A DNA stretch of 64,000 nt from an uncultured Roseobacter sp. (GCF_947488185.1 NZ_CANKYM010000001.1:744001-808000), one strand, 5' to 3'; positions 18,674 to 26,818 are shown, counted from the stretch's first letter. Numbers and translations are program-made. The notes: a model not told the origin generated them from the sequence alone.

Positions 18674-19201
18674 TCACTCTGCCGACGCGCAGGCCTCTGC
18701 GTCGGCAGGGTTCAAGCGGAAGGTATAGAACGGCCCTGTATTGGGTTCGTAGGAATGCGGCCCCTCTTCCAGATAGAAGCGATAATGCCCCTCGATATCG
18801 TCGCGGTAATCGATGCCCTGTCCGATGTCGGAGAGAAAGACGTTGCGCGTGCGGACCAGGATCTCCCCATGCTGCTGCGGCTGAACCCAGATCTGGCTGT
18901 CCCCTTCCAGCGTATTACATCCGTCATCGTAGAGCCCCGGCGCGCTTTCCGAACACATGAAGGAGAGGAATCCGGCCCGGTCGGCGCGGTCCGTGCCGGT
19001 GAGCCGCGCAATGGCAAACCCGTCCTCAATCCTTAACGACAAGGTCAGCGTGGTTACATTTTGGGCGGGCTGTGCCGCCAGATGATCTGCGGAATAGCTG
19101 CGGGTGTAACAAGGGGCCAGCGTTTCCAACTCAAGGCTCAGCGCCATACTGGCGACAGCGGAAAGGATCACCCCGCATAAGGCATAGCGAAAAATCTGCA
19201 T
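18674..19201 (-). CDS. Secreted protein of unknown function
   Basis: 175 residues from the ATG at 19201, with GGAGAC six bases upstream; the longer frame to 19243 has no better site. An N-terminal signal peptide (MQIFRYALCGVILSAVASMA) is followed by a mature domain with four cysteines (LAPCYTRS, LSFMCSES, DGCNTLEG, ACASAE). It is acidic and predicted periplasmic. No family recognised; homologues in Rhodobacteraceae are probable. It is convergent with asd. Confidence 0.7.
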   Translation of the reverse strand: MQIFRYALCGVILSAVASMALSLELETLAPCYTRSYSADHLAAQPAQNVTTLTLSLRIEDGFAIARLTGTDRADRAGFLSFMCSESAPGLYDDGCNTLEGDSQIWVQPQQHGEILVRTRNVFLSDIGQGIDYRDDIEGHYRFYLEEGPHSYEPNTGPFYTFRLNPADAEACASAE

Positions 19202-19308
19202 CGACGGTCTCCATGATGCCGGTTCTGTCAAATGCCCCGGCACAGCAAGCCGGGCGGGCGACCCCTTGTCAATGGAGGATGCCGCATCACAGCGGGTTAT
19301 CGCAAAGC

Positions 19309-19719
19309 TCAGACTGTGCGCGGGTCCTTGGGTTTGCCCGGTCCGAATCGACGCAGGAAGGTCACATAGGAAAACCCCAGGTCAGCCGTGTTGCAGAGCT
19401 TTTGACCACTGGTTTCGGTGTGCAGCGACAGCCCACCCCAGGCGATTTTCATGAAATAGCCGTGACGGCGCATGCGTACGTCCAGATCGTCCCAGTTCTC
19501 GGCCTCGGCCATGTCGCGAAACAGCAGCTTCTGCAGCGCAAAAATCAGCCGTGGATCGACAATCTCGGACTTCTTCTTTGAACTTTTGTGTGCCGCGAGA
19601 TGGGCCACAAGCACATCTTCTACGATCTTCGCTACAGTGCCTTCCTGCTCTGTCGCCAGATCGTGAACTGCAAGCGCCAGATCAGCCGGCAACTGAATCG
19701 AAACTGTACGACGGTTCAT
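19309..19719 (-). CDS. Ribbon-helix-helix-type protein with an unassigned C-terminal domain
   Basis: 136 residues. The first 42 (MNRRTVSIQLPADLALAVHD and the following helix TVAKIVEDVLVAHL) have the beta-alpha-alpha layout of ribbon-helix-helix DNA-binding proteins. The rest has a Lys-rich linker (HKSSKKKSEI) and a domain with LDVRMRRHGYFMKIAWGG and LGFSYVTFLRRFG; I do not recognise it. It lies downstream of sbtB on the same strand, separated by 36 AT-rich bases. A regulatory role is plausible, but no toxin partner is present, so it is not obviously an antitoxin. Confidence 0.6.
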   Translation of the reverse strand: MNRRTVSIQLPADLALAVHDLATEQEGTVAKIVEDVLVAHLAAHKSSKKKSEIVDPRLIFALQKLLFRDMAEAENWDDLDVRMRRHGYFMKIAWGGLSLHTETSGQKLCNTADLGFSYVTFLRRFGPGKPKDPRTV

Positions 19720-19755
19720 GCCCGCGAGGATTCCTTAATTTTGGTTTATAAATTG

Positions 19756-20067
19756 TTAAAAACGTTCCGCCCGCAGAACTTCGCAGTCAACTATCGTGAC
19801 CACGCCAATGTGGCGCTCAACGACATCAAAAGCGGCCTCGAGCAGCTTGTCGAGCTTTGAAGGCCGGATGATGCAGATCACCTGCACCATACCGCTTGCG
19901 CGACCAATCTCTCCGGCGCGGGTCCAGGCCCCCGACCGCCCCGACCCCCCCAAAACAGGCAGGACCGTGAACCCGGTGACCCCTGCTTTCATCAGGGCTT
20001 CGGTCAGGCGGGACTGCATGATGGCTTCGATAGTGATCTCGACCCGTTTGGCTTGATGTGTTTGCAT
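19756..20067 (-). CDS. sbtB: PII-like regulator of bicarbonate uptake (SbtB-type)
   Basis: 103 residues with the beta-alpha-beta-beta-alpha-beta pattern of PII proteins: RVEITIEAIMQSRLTEAL, a T-loop region GGSGRSGAWTRAGEIGRASG, then VQVICIIRPSKLDKLLEAAF and IGVVTIVDCEVLRAE. SbtB proteins bind adenyl nucleotides, including cAMP and AMP, and gate the partner transporter SbtA. The gene starts 4 bases after the sbtA stop, which supports the pairing. The C-terminal Cys-pair motif (CGPxGC) of many cyanobacterial SbtB proteins is absent; the chain ends at RAERF. Confidence 0.75.
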   Translation of the reverse strand: MQTHQAKRVEITIEAIMQSRLTEALMKAGVTGFTVLPVLGGSGRSGAWTRAGEIGRASGMVQVICIIRPSKLDKLLEAAFDVVERHIGVVTIVDCEVLRAERF

Positions 20068-20071
20068 GGAA

Positions 20072-21052
20072 TCAGGCTCCTGTCATGGCCGTCGCCAGCG
20101 CGACATATAGCGGAATGCCGAGCGTCAGGTTGAACGGAAAGGTTACGCCGAGCGACAGCGTGAGATAAATTGACGGGTTCGCTTCGGGCAGCGCCACCCG
20201 CATCGCTGCAGGCACCGCAATGTAAGAGGCCGAGGCCGAGAGCACCATCATCAGGGCAACGCCGCCCGACGACAGACCCAGCAACAGCCCCGCCCCAAGC
20301 CCGCAGAGGCTGCCGATAACCGGCATCAAGACACCGAAGGCCAGCACACCGGGCCGCAGCACATCGCTGCGCTCACGCAACCCGCGTCCGGCGACCAGCC
20401 CCATGTCCAGCAGGAACAGGCACAAAACGCCTTTGAACGGTGCGACGATAAAGCTGGAAATTTCTTCCAGGCCTTCCTCGCCCGTTGCCCACCCAATGAA
20501 AAATGACCCGACCAGCAGGACAATGGACCCGTTAAGCAGAATTTCCCGCCACAGGTCGCTGTCCATACGTTGCCCGTCTCCCCCACCGCGTGTGATCAGC
20601 CATAGCGCTGAAAGGATTGCCGGAGCCTCCATAGCTGCGGCGACAGCCACCATGTACCCTTCGGACGCAATACCACTGCTTTCGAGCACGGAGGTGGCAG
20701 CGACAAAAGTGACGATGGAGATCGACCCGTAGTGCGCGGCAACGGCAGCGGCATCCAGGCGGTTCAGCGATGTCATGACCTTGAGCAGAGCAAAGGCAAT
20801 CAACGGCAGTGCTGCGGACAGGATAATGCCGGCCAGCAAGGTTAACCCCAGTTTCGCGTCGATCCCATGCGCTGACACGCTGACCCCGCCTTTGAAACCG
20901 ATCGCAAAGAGCAGGTAGATTGAGAGCGCTTTGGCAGCCGCTTCCGGCACGCTGAGATCAGAGCGGGCAAGCGAGGCTGCCAAACCAAGCGCGAAGGAGA
21001 GAATGATTGGCGACAGCAGATTATTGGCCGCCAACGAGAGGATCTGTTCCAC
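20072..21052 (-). CDS. sbtA: Sodium-dependent bicarbonate transporter (SbtA family)
   Basis: 326 residues with about ten membrane helices in the two-repeat layout of SbtA/DUF897 permeases (LSPIILSFALGLAASLARSD, LLFAIGFKGGVSVSAHG, AAVAAHYGSISIVTFVAA, GVLCLFLLDMGLVAGRGL, SASASYIAVPAAMRVALPEA). The family imports HCO3- with Na+ across the inner membrane. It sits between carbonic anhydrase and sbtB on the same strand, forming a bicarbonate-handling unit. No carboxysome or RubisCO gene is in the window, so the likely use is anaplerotic carboxylation; that is an inference. Confidence 0.85.
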   Translation of the reverse strand: MEQILSLAANNLLSPIILSFALGLAASLARSDLSVPEAAAKALSIYLLFAIGFKGGVSVSAHGIDAKLGLTLLAGIILSAALPLIAFALLKVMTSLNRLDAAAVAAHYGSISIVTFVAATSVLESSGIASEGYMVAVAAAMEAPAILSALWLITRGGGDGQRMDSDLWREILLNGSIVLLVGSFFIGWATGEEGLEEISSFIVAPFKGVLCLFLLDMGLVAGRGLRERSDVLRPGVLAFGVLMPVIGSLCGLGAGLLLGLSSGGVALMMVLSASASYIAVPAAMRVALPEANPSIYLTLSLGVTFPFNLTLGIPLYVALATAMTGA

Positions 21053-21110
21053 GTGCTACTCCTTGCCCTGATCAAAGGCCCAATAAAAACGACCGATCAC
21101 TTCATCAATC

Positions 21111-21761
21111 TCAGACCGGCTGAAACGCTTGCTTTTCGGTGTTGAAAAATTCCAGCCCGCCCTCGCCAATATCGGTCCAGAGGCCGTGCAGGGTCAGCGC
21201 GCCTTCTTTGACTTTTTCGCTGATGAACGGGAAGGTCAGAAGATTTTCCAGGCTGACAAGAACCGCATGTTTTTCAAGCTGTTGCGCTTGCACGGCCGCA
21301 TCGTTTTCCGCCGAGACCAGATCGTACTTCGGCTTCAGAATATCCATCCAGCGCCCAACGAAACTGTTCTGTTCTTCGAGATCAGGCGCATGGCCGCGGC
21401 ACATGTCGATGCATCCTTGCACGCCGCCACAGTTGGAATGGCCCAAAACGATGAGATGCGCGACGTGCAACATGTTGACCGCATACTCGACTGCCGCAGA
21501 GGTGCCGTGATGGTCACCGTCTGGCTGGTAGGGCGGCACCAGATTGGCAATGTTGCGATGAATGAAGAATTCACCTTGATCCGCGCCGAATATGGAGGTG
21601 ACATGCACCCGGCTGTCGCAGCAGGAAATGACCATGGCCCGCGGGCGCTGACCCTCGCTGGCCAGATGGCGATACCACGCCTTGTTCTCGGCATAGCCAG
21701 TGGCTTTCCAGCCGTGATAGCGCTGCACCAGATAGTTTGGCAGCGGTCTAGCGTGATCCAT
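21111..21761 (-). CDS. Beta-class carbonic anhydrase
   Basis: 216 residues from the ATG at 21761 (MDHARPLPNYLVQRYHGWKA); GGGA lies 8 bases upstream. The zinc ligands are Cys47 in SCCDSRV and the His/Cys of VLGHSNCGGVQGC, and the Asp-Arg dyad is in CCDSR. Further family motifs are EFFIHRNIANLVPPY and TSAAVEYAVNMLHV. It interconverts CO2 and HCO3- in the cytoplasm. The next gene downstream, 58 bases away, is sbtA, so CO2 hydration and bicarbonate import appear co-regulated. The 146-base region upstream, shared with the divergent gene at 21908, holds a palindromic repeat. Confidence 0.93.
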   Translation of the reverse strand: MDHARPLPNYLVQRYHGWKATGYAENKAWYRHLASEGQRPRAMVISCCDSRVHVTSIFGADQGEFFIHRNIANLVPPYQPDGDHHGTSAAVEYAVNMLHVAHLIVLGHSNCGGVQGCIDMCRGHAPDLEEQNSFVGRWMDILKPKYDLVSAENDAAVQAQQLEKHAVLVSLENLLTFPFISEKVKEGALTLHGLWTDIGEGGLEFFNTEKQAFQPV

Positions 21762-21801
21762 ATCTGTCCCATTCGTCTTTTTCGTTGCGTGCAACTATAC
21801 C

Positions 21802-21818
21802 GAATTCACATAGAATTC
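21802..21818. promoter_or_regulatory. Inverted repeat, possible operator for the carbonic anhydrase-sbtAB unit
   Basis: GAATTC-N5-GAATTC; the inner ATTC-N5-GAAT fits a LysR-type T-N11-A half-site pattern. It lies 41 bases upstream of the carbonic anhydrase start, in the divergent intergenic region. The binding protein is unknown. Confidence 0.3.
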
Positions 21819-21907
21819 GAGCGAAAACAGACCTCGGTCTCAACACTTTGGATAGGTTTGGAGGGCATAGATATCGCGTGCCGTGGGGGCGTATAAGGGT
21901 GAGACTA

Positions 21908-22288
21908 ATGGATCAAGTCCTGAAAATCAGGCTGAAAGAAACTGTGCACGTCGACCAAGATCGACTGGCCGCTCTTTATGCAGAGCTGGGCGAAGCAGGC
22001 GCAGAGGACGTCGTATGCCGCGCCATGGAAGAGCTGGCCCTGCGTCTTTCCCATTGCAGCCGTCTGTATTTAGCGTCGGACATGACCGAATTGCGCAAAT
22101 GTGCCCGATCCCTAATTGCGATCGGCGACCAAATCGGCATGCACGTACTGACCCGCGTGGCAGGAGATGTCATTGCCGCCATTGATGCCGCTGACGGACC
22201 GGCCATCTCGGCAACCCTTGCACGCCTGATCCGCATTGGCGAGCAATCGCTGACCGCCATCTGGGACTTACAGGACATTACAATCTGA
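21908..22288 (+). CDS. Small all-helical protein of unknown function
   Basis: 126 residues from the ATG at 21908 (MDQVLKIRLKETVHVDQDRL), preceded by GGTGAG; the open frame extends further upstream without a ribosome site. The sequence reads as four or five helices (RLAALYAELGEAGAEDVVCR, EELALRLSHCSRLYLA, TELRKCARSLIAIGDQIGMH, LTRVAGDVIAAIDAADGPAI), somewhat like a phosphotransfer helical bundle, but the HxxKG phospho-His motif is absent. Divergent from carbonic anhydrase and 65 bases upstream of the aminopeptidase gene. No named family recognised. Confidence 0.65.
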   Translation: MDQVLKIRLKETVHVDQDRLAALYAELGEAGAEDVVCRAMEELALRLSHCSRLYLASDMTELRKCARSLIAIGDQIGMHVLTRVAGDVIAAIDAADGPAISATLARLIRIGEQSLTAIWDLQDITI

Positions 22289-22353
22289 TGTCTTGCGCGA
22301 CAGGCATGACAGTCTAGGTTGAGCGGAAACCACCGCTTGAAAGGCCCCTGAAA

Positions 22354-23739
22354 ATGCCCCTGCCCCTTTTTGCCGATCCATCGGGCCCGGCGCATCCCCT
22401 GCATATCGTGTCTCAAGACCAATTCGAAAACTGGTGTGCGGCTCAGTCGGACACGCTGCAGGCTTGGGTCACTGCCCAGGATTTCAACGGTGGTCTGGGG
22501 CAGGCACTTGTGATCCCCGGTTCCGACGGCGCACCTGCTGGTGCTGTCGCAGGGTATGGGACAGCACAGACCCGTGCCCGCGGACGTTTTCATCTTGCCG
22601 CGGCAGCCGCGAAACTGCCGAAAGGCGCCTACAAGATCGCCTCGGGACTGCCCGAGGATCAAAGCGAGGTCGAGGTGCTTGGCTGGTTGCTGGCGGGATA
22701 CCGATTCGACCGCTATCGCAAACAGACCGAAATGGCCGCCCGGCTTGTCGCACCCGAAGATATTGACGCAAACGCACTGGCAGCAATCGCAACGGGGGAG
22801 GCGCTGACCCGCGATCTGATCAATACGCCCGCCTCCGACATGGGCCCTGACGATCTTGAAGCAGCCGCCCGCGATCTCGCTGCGCAGCATGATGCAAGGA
22901 TTGCCGTCACCCTCGGCGATGACCTGCTCGCAGAAAACCTGCCGATGATCCACACTGTCGGGCGCGCTGCCAATCGTGCGCCGCGCCTGATCGACATGCG
23001 GTGGGGGGATGCGGGTCCCCGCATCGTGCTCGTCGGCAAAGGTGTGTGTTTTGACACCGGCGGTCTGAACCTGAAACCCGGGGCTTCCATGGGTCTGATG
23101 AAGAAGGACATGGGGGGGGCCGCAGCCGTACTTGGCCTGGCACAGATGATCATGGCCAGCGGTGTGCCCTTGCAATTGCGTGTTCTGATCCCGGCTGTGG
23201 AAAATGCAGTTTCCGGCAATGCATTCCGTCCCGGTGACATCCTGACATCCCGCAAGGGGCTGACGGTTGAGATCAACAATACCGACGCCGAGGGGCGTCT
23301 TGTACTGGCGGACGCTCTGGCCTTGGCAGAGGAAGAAAACCCCGATTTCATCGTCTCGATGGCCACGTTGACCGGCGCGGCACGGGTGGCGGTGGGCCCT
23401 GACCTCGCCCCCTATTACTGCGATGACAGCAGCTTCGTCGCACTCTTGGAGAGTGCCGCACAAAAACAGGCCGATCCAATCTGGCGCATGCCCTTTCACA
23501 CACCTTACGAGGCGATGATCGAACCGGGCATCGCCGATCTCGACAATGCACCCAAGGGCGGGTTTGCGGGCTCGATTACCGCAGCCCTCTTCCTGCGTCG
23601 CTTCGTTGAGAAAACGCCCTACGCGCATTTCGACATCTACGGGTGGCAGCCCAGCGATGCGCCCGCACGCCCCAAAGGCGGCTCAGGCCAAGGCACCCGC
23701 GCGCTGCTAAAAACCTTTGCACGCATGGCCTGCGAATGA
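22354..23739 (+). CDS. Leucyl aminopeptidase family (M17) metallopeptidase
   Basis: 461 residues. The di-zinc catalytic region is clear: VLVGKGVCFDTGGLNLKP near residue 230, KKDMGGAAAVLGLAQ, VENAVSGNAFRPGDIL and the family signature NTDAEGRLVLADAL near residue 311. It cleaves N-terminal residues from peptides in the cytoplasm, usually as a hexamer. The N-terminal domain is shorter and more variable than in PepA. Its last codons overlap the start of the NlpC/P60 gene by 4 bases (ATGA). Confidence 0.92.
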   Translation: MPLPLFADPSGPAHPLHIVSQDQFENWCAAQSDTLQAWVTAQDFNGGLGQALVIPGSDGAPAGAVAGYGTAQTRARGRFHLAAAAAKLPKGAYKIASGLPEDQSEVEVLGWLLAGYRFDRYRKQTEMAARLVAPEDIDANALAAIATGEALTRDLINTPASDMGPDDLEAAARDLAAQHDARIAVTLGDDLLAENLPMIHTVGRAANRAPRLIDMRWGDAGPRIVLVGKGVCFDTGGLNLKPGASMGLMKKDMGGAAAVLGLAQMIMASGVPLQLRVLIPAVENAVSGNAFRPGDILTSRKGLTVEINNTDAEGRLVLADALALAEEENPDFIVSMATLTGAARVAVGPDLAPYYCDDSSFVALLESAAQKQADPIWRMPFHTPYEAMIEPGIADLDNAPKGGFAGSITAALFLRRFVEKTPYAHFDIYGWQPSDAPARPKGGSGQGTRALLKTFARMACE

Positions 23740-24527
23740 CCGACCCCCGCGACACACCCGATCCCGAACTCGCCACCCGGGCCGAGCCCATGCAGGTTGC
23801 GCGCCCTTTGATCGATCTGCGCCGCCAGCCTGACGGCAAACGGGATCGTCAACTGCTCTTCGGAGATGCTGTCACCGTGCTGCATCACGCCGGGGAATGG
23901 CGTCTGGTTAAAGCAGAGAAAGACGAATTTCACGGCTATGTTCCGGCGCACGCATTGGGACCGGTTCAGACACCGACCCATCGGATCTCGGTCCGAGCGA
24001 CGCATGCCTACGAACGACCAGACCTGAAATCACCCGATCTGGTCAGCTTGTCGTTTGGCGGCAGGATCGTGGCTTCGTCGGAAACGGCAGCGTTCATCGA
24101 AACGGATGCAGGGTTCATTCCCCGCCAGCATGTCTGCACCGTAGATCACCTCGAGACCGACCCAGTCGCCGTCGCACATTTGTTTCTCGGCACGCCCTAT
24201 CTTTGGGGCGGCAATAGCGGCACAGGCATTGACTGCTCGGGGTTAGTGCAAGCGGCCTGCCTGGCATGTGGGATCCCCTGCCCCGGCGACAGCGATCAGC
24301 AGTGCGACAGGTTGGGCACACTCCTGCCCGCGCAAAGCCCTTACCGGCGCAACGATCTGCTCTTCTGGAACGGTCATGTCGCCTTGGTCATGGACCCTCA
24401 GACAATGCTGCACGCCAATGCAGGGGATATGGCCGTTGCCGAGGAAGGTATAGAGGCGGGAATTGCCCGCATCCTGGACCAAGGGGACGGACCCGTAACG
24501 GCGCACAAGCGGCTAAAACTGCCCTGA
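23736..24527 (+). CDS. NlpC/P60 family (C40) cysteine peptidase with SH3-like domains
   Basis: 263 residues. The start at 23736 overlaps the aminopeptidase stop (ATGA), so translation is coupled. Two bacterial SH3-like segments precede the catalytic domain (RQLLFGDAVTVLHHAGEW near residue 45 and SLSFGGRIVASSETAAFIE near 105). The catalytic part has GIDCSGLVQAACLACG with the nucleophile Cys, GHVALVMDP with the His, and LHANAG. Such enzymes cleave gamma-D-Glu-DAP or related bonds in cell-wall peptides. There is no signal peptide, which with the aminopeptidase next door suggests recycling of murein peptides in the cytoplasm; this is an inference. Confidence 0.85.
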   Translation: MTDPRDTPDPELATRAEPMQVARPLIDLRRQPDGKRDRQLLFGDAVTVLHHAGEWRLVKAEKDEFHGYVPAHALGPVQTPTHRISVRATHAYERPDLKSPDLVSLSFGGRIVASSETAAFIETDAGFIPRQHVCTVDHLETDPVAVAHLFLGTPYLWGGNSGTGIDCSGLVQAACLACGIPCPGDSDQQCDRLGTLLPAQSPYRRNDLLFWNGHVALVMDPQTMLHANAGDMAVAEEGIEAGIARILDQGDGPVTAHKRLKLP

Positions 24528-24579
24528 CATCGCCCCAAACGGCAAACGCAATTGCCGGAGGCGATTGCAGGCATCGTGT

Positions 24580-24600
24580 GGCCCGGCACGGGCCGCCTTT
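24580..24600 (+). terminator. Possible terminator hairpin between convergent genes
   Basis: Stem GGCCCG / CGGGCC with loop GCA, followed by GCCTTT, 50 bases after the NlpC/P60 stop. The T-run is short, so this is weak. Confidence 0.35.
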
Positions 24601-24608
24601 CGACAGAT

Positions 24609-24956
24609 CTACTCGACGGCGCGGATCAGCTTGCGCTCCAGCACGCGTAGAACCGTCTTGAGGTCATGTCCGCGCCGCAGGATTTGACCATCCATCCCGA
24701 CCACCGCATACATCCCTTGCTTGTCGCGCATCTTCGGACGTTTCTCGATCCGATACATCGGGGTCTCCGCCGTGCGTCGAAACACCGAAAACACTGCCAC
24801 ATCCCGCAAACATGAAATCCCGTAGTCGCGCCATTCGCCCGCTGCAACAAATCTGCCATAAAGCGAGAGGATGACTGAAAGCTCCGTGCGGTGAAAGGCA
24901 ATCTGTTCTGGCGGGAATTGATGCAGATTGCTGGACGGTGGCACAGGGATGTTCAT
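24609..24956 (-). CDS. DUF2794 domain-containing protein
   Basis: 115 residues from MNIPVPPSSNLHQFPPEQIA. Family features: FHRTELSVILSLYGRFVAAG, EWRDYGISCLRDVAVFSVFR, and MYRIEKRPKMRDKQGMYAV. It is soluble and basic with no catalytic motif I can recognise. DUF2794 is widespread in alphaproteobacteria and of unknown function. Convergent with the NlpC/P60 gene and divergent from paaI. Confidence 0.82.
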   Translation of the reverse strand: MNIPVPPSSNLHQFPPEQIAFHRTELSVILSLYGRFVAAGEWRDYGISCLRDVAVFSVFRRTAETPMYRIEKRPKMRDKQGMYAVVGMDGQILRRGHDLKTVLRVLERKLIRAVE

Positions 24957-25067
24957 GGTGCCAGACTTGCGCTCTTGGGCCAACAAATCAAGCCCCGAGG
25001 TTGCGATATACAGCGCGCAGAATTCATGTTACGGATTTCGCAGTGGAGGAAAAAATCGGAAACATGT

Positions 25068-25520
25068 ATGTCTGACGACGTAACGGCGCAGGCCCGCGCC
25101 GAAAAATGTGCCGCGCTGATGATGGACAAGGACGCCGCCAGCAGAGGTCTGGGCATGCATCTTGATCGGGTGGCACCGGGGATGGCCACGCTGTCCATGC
25201 AGGTCACGCCGGAGATGCTGAACGGACATGGCATCTGCCATGGGGGCTATATCTTCACCCTTGCCGATTCCGCCTTCGCCTTTGCCTGCAACACCTACAA
25301 TCAGCTCACGGTGGCGCAACAGAACCAGATCACCTATCTGGCGCCAGGCAAGGCCGGTGATCGTCTCACCGCCACCGCCCTTGAGGTCGCGCGCACCGGA
25401 CGGTCGGGCACCTATGATGTTACAGTATCCGACAGCGCCGGCTCGATTATCGCGCTGTTTCGCGGTCTCTCCCGCACCATCAAGGGCCATCACTTCCCCG
25501 AAAACGGAGGCCCTGCATGA
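25068..25520 (+). CDS. paaI: PaaI-type hotdog-fold acyl-CoA thioesterase
   Basis: 150 residues from MSDDVTAQARAEKCAALMMD. The hotdog-fold active region is NGHGICHGGYIFTLADSAFA, with HGG typical of PaaI, and the chain ends with the family-like ALFRGLSRTIKG. PaaI hydrolyses ring-hydroxylated phenylacetyl-CoA and other dead-end CoA esters to free CoA during phenylacetate breakdown. GGAAAC lies 8 bases before the start; a second ATG at 25064 is out of frame. The last codons overlap the paaK start by 4 bases, so the two are one operon. Confidence 0.88.
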   Translation: MSDDVTAQARAEKCAALMMDKDAASRGLGMHLDRVAPGMATLSMQVTPEMLNGHGICHGGYIFTLADSAFAFACNTYNQLTVAQQNQITYLAPGKAGDRLTATALEVARTGRSGTYDVTVSDSAGSIIALFRGLSRTIKGHHFPENGGPA

Positions 25521-26818
25521 AGGATCTGACCCCCGCGCAAAATTCGCTTGATCCTATCGAGATTGCCAGCCGCGATGAAATCACGGCACTGCAGACAGAA
25601 CGCCTGCGCTGGTCGCTGAACCACGCTTACAAAAACGTGCCTTTCTACAGGCAAAGCTTTGACGCGGCGGGCGTGCATCCGGATGATTTGTCGTCACTGG
25701 AAGATCTGTCAAAATTCCCCTTCACCGTCAAAACCGACCTGCGGGAAAATTACCCTTTCGGCATGTTCGCCGTGCCCCGAGATCAGATCGCCCGCATCCA
25801 CGCCTCCTCCGGCACCACCGGGCAGCCAACGGTCGTGGGTTACACTCAGAGAGACCTCGATCATTGGGGGAGCGTCGTCGCGCGCTCCCTGCGGGCGGCG
25901 GGTTTGACGCCTGGTGACCTGCTGCACAATGCTTACGGCTACGGTCTTTTTACCGGCGGGCTGGGCATTCACCTCGGGGCGGACGCGCTGGGGCTGGCAA
26001 CGGTCCCGATCTCCGGCGGAATGACACCGCGCCAGGTGCGCCTGATCGAGGATTTTCAGCCCAAGGGGATCACGGTGACCCCCTCCTATGCGCTATCGAT
26101 TCTCGATGAGTACAACAGGCAGAGTCTGGACCCCCGCGCCTCGTCCCTCCAGGTCGGCATTTTCGGCGCCGAACCCTGGACAAACGCGATGCGGGCAGAG
26201 ATCGAGCAGGCGTTCGATATGCATGCTGTCGACATCTACGGCCTCTCCGAAGTGATGGGTCCCGGCGTCTCGATGGAATGTGTGGAAAGCAAGGACGGGC
26301 TGCACATCTGGGAAGATCATTTCTACCCCGAGATCATCAACCCCGAGACCGGCGCGCCGGTCGAAGATGGCGAACAGGGAGAGCTTGTCTTCACCTCTCT
26401 GACCAAGGAAGCTTTTCCGATCATTCGGTACCGCACCCGCGATTTGACGCGTCTTTTGCCCGGCACTGCCCGTACGATGCGGCGGATGGAAAAGGTCACC
26501 GGCCGGTCGGACGACATGATCATCCTGCGCGGCGTGAACGTCTTTCCCACCCAGATCGAGGAGGCGCTGATGGCCGTTCCCGGCCTCGCCCCGCATTTCC
26601 AGATCGAATTGACCCGCCCGGACCGCATGGATCAGATGCGTATCCTCTGCGAAACTGCCGATACTTCTGTCGACGCAGCCGCTTGCGCCAAGGCGCTTTC
26701 CGCATCCGTCAAGCAAACCATCGGGATCAGCGTGAAAGTGGATGTGGGCAGCACAGGCTCGGTCGCCCGATCCGAGGGCAAAGCGGTGCGGATCGTCGAT
26801 AATCGCCCCAAAGGCTAG
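25517..26818 (+). CDS. paaK: Phenylacetate-CoA ligase
   Basis: 433 residues, the usual PaaK length. It activates phenylacetate with ATP and CoA in the cytoplasm. The AMP-binding loop is HASSSGTTGQPTVVGYT near residue 95, followed by YGLSEVMGPGVSMEC, GELVFTSLTKEAFPIIRYRTRD and GRSDDMIILRGVNVFPTQIE in the C-terminal part. It is translated from an ATGA overlap with paaI. The rest of the paa pathway (paaABCDE, paaG, paaZ) is not in the window. Confidence 0.95.
   Translation: MKDLTPAQNSLDPIEIASRDEITALQTERLRWSLNHAYKNVPFYRQSFDAAGVHPDDLSSLEDLSKFPFTVKTDLRENYPFGMFAVPRDQIARIHASSGTTGQPTVVGYTQRDLDHWGSVVARSLRAAGLTPGDLLHNAYGYGLFTGGLGIHLGADALGLATVPISGGMTPRQVRLIEDFQPKGITVTPSYALSILDEYNRQSLDPRASSLQVGIFGAEPWTNAMRAEIEQAFDMHAVDIYGLSEVMGPGVSMECVESKDGLHIWEDHFYPEIINPETGAPVEDGEQGELVFTSLTKEAFPIIRYRTRDLTRLLPGTARTMRRMEKVTGRSDDMIILRGVNVFPTQIEEALMAVPGLAPHFQIELTRPDRMDQMRILCETADTSVDAAACAKALSASVKQTIGISVKVDVGSTGSVARSEGKAVRIVDNRPKG

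Noticed and set aside
19735..19759. Two TTAA motifs as a possible CtrA site upstream of the RHH gene
   Set aside because: They are 17 bases apart rather than the 7 required for TTAA-N7-TTAA.
21976..23628. Minus-strand open frame (550 codons) opposite the M17 aminopeptidase
   Set aside because: Antisense shadow; the aminopeptidase signature is intact on the plus strand.
24540..24557. Short inverted repeat CGGCAA / TTGCCG after the NlpC/P60 gene
   Set aside because: No T-run and short stem; not distinguishable from chance.
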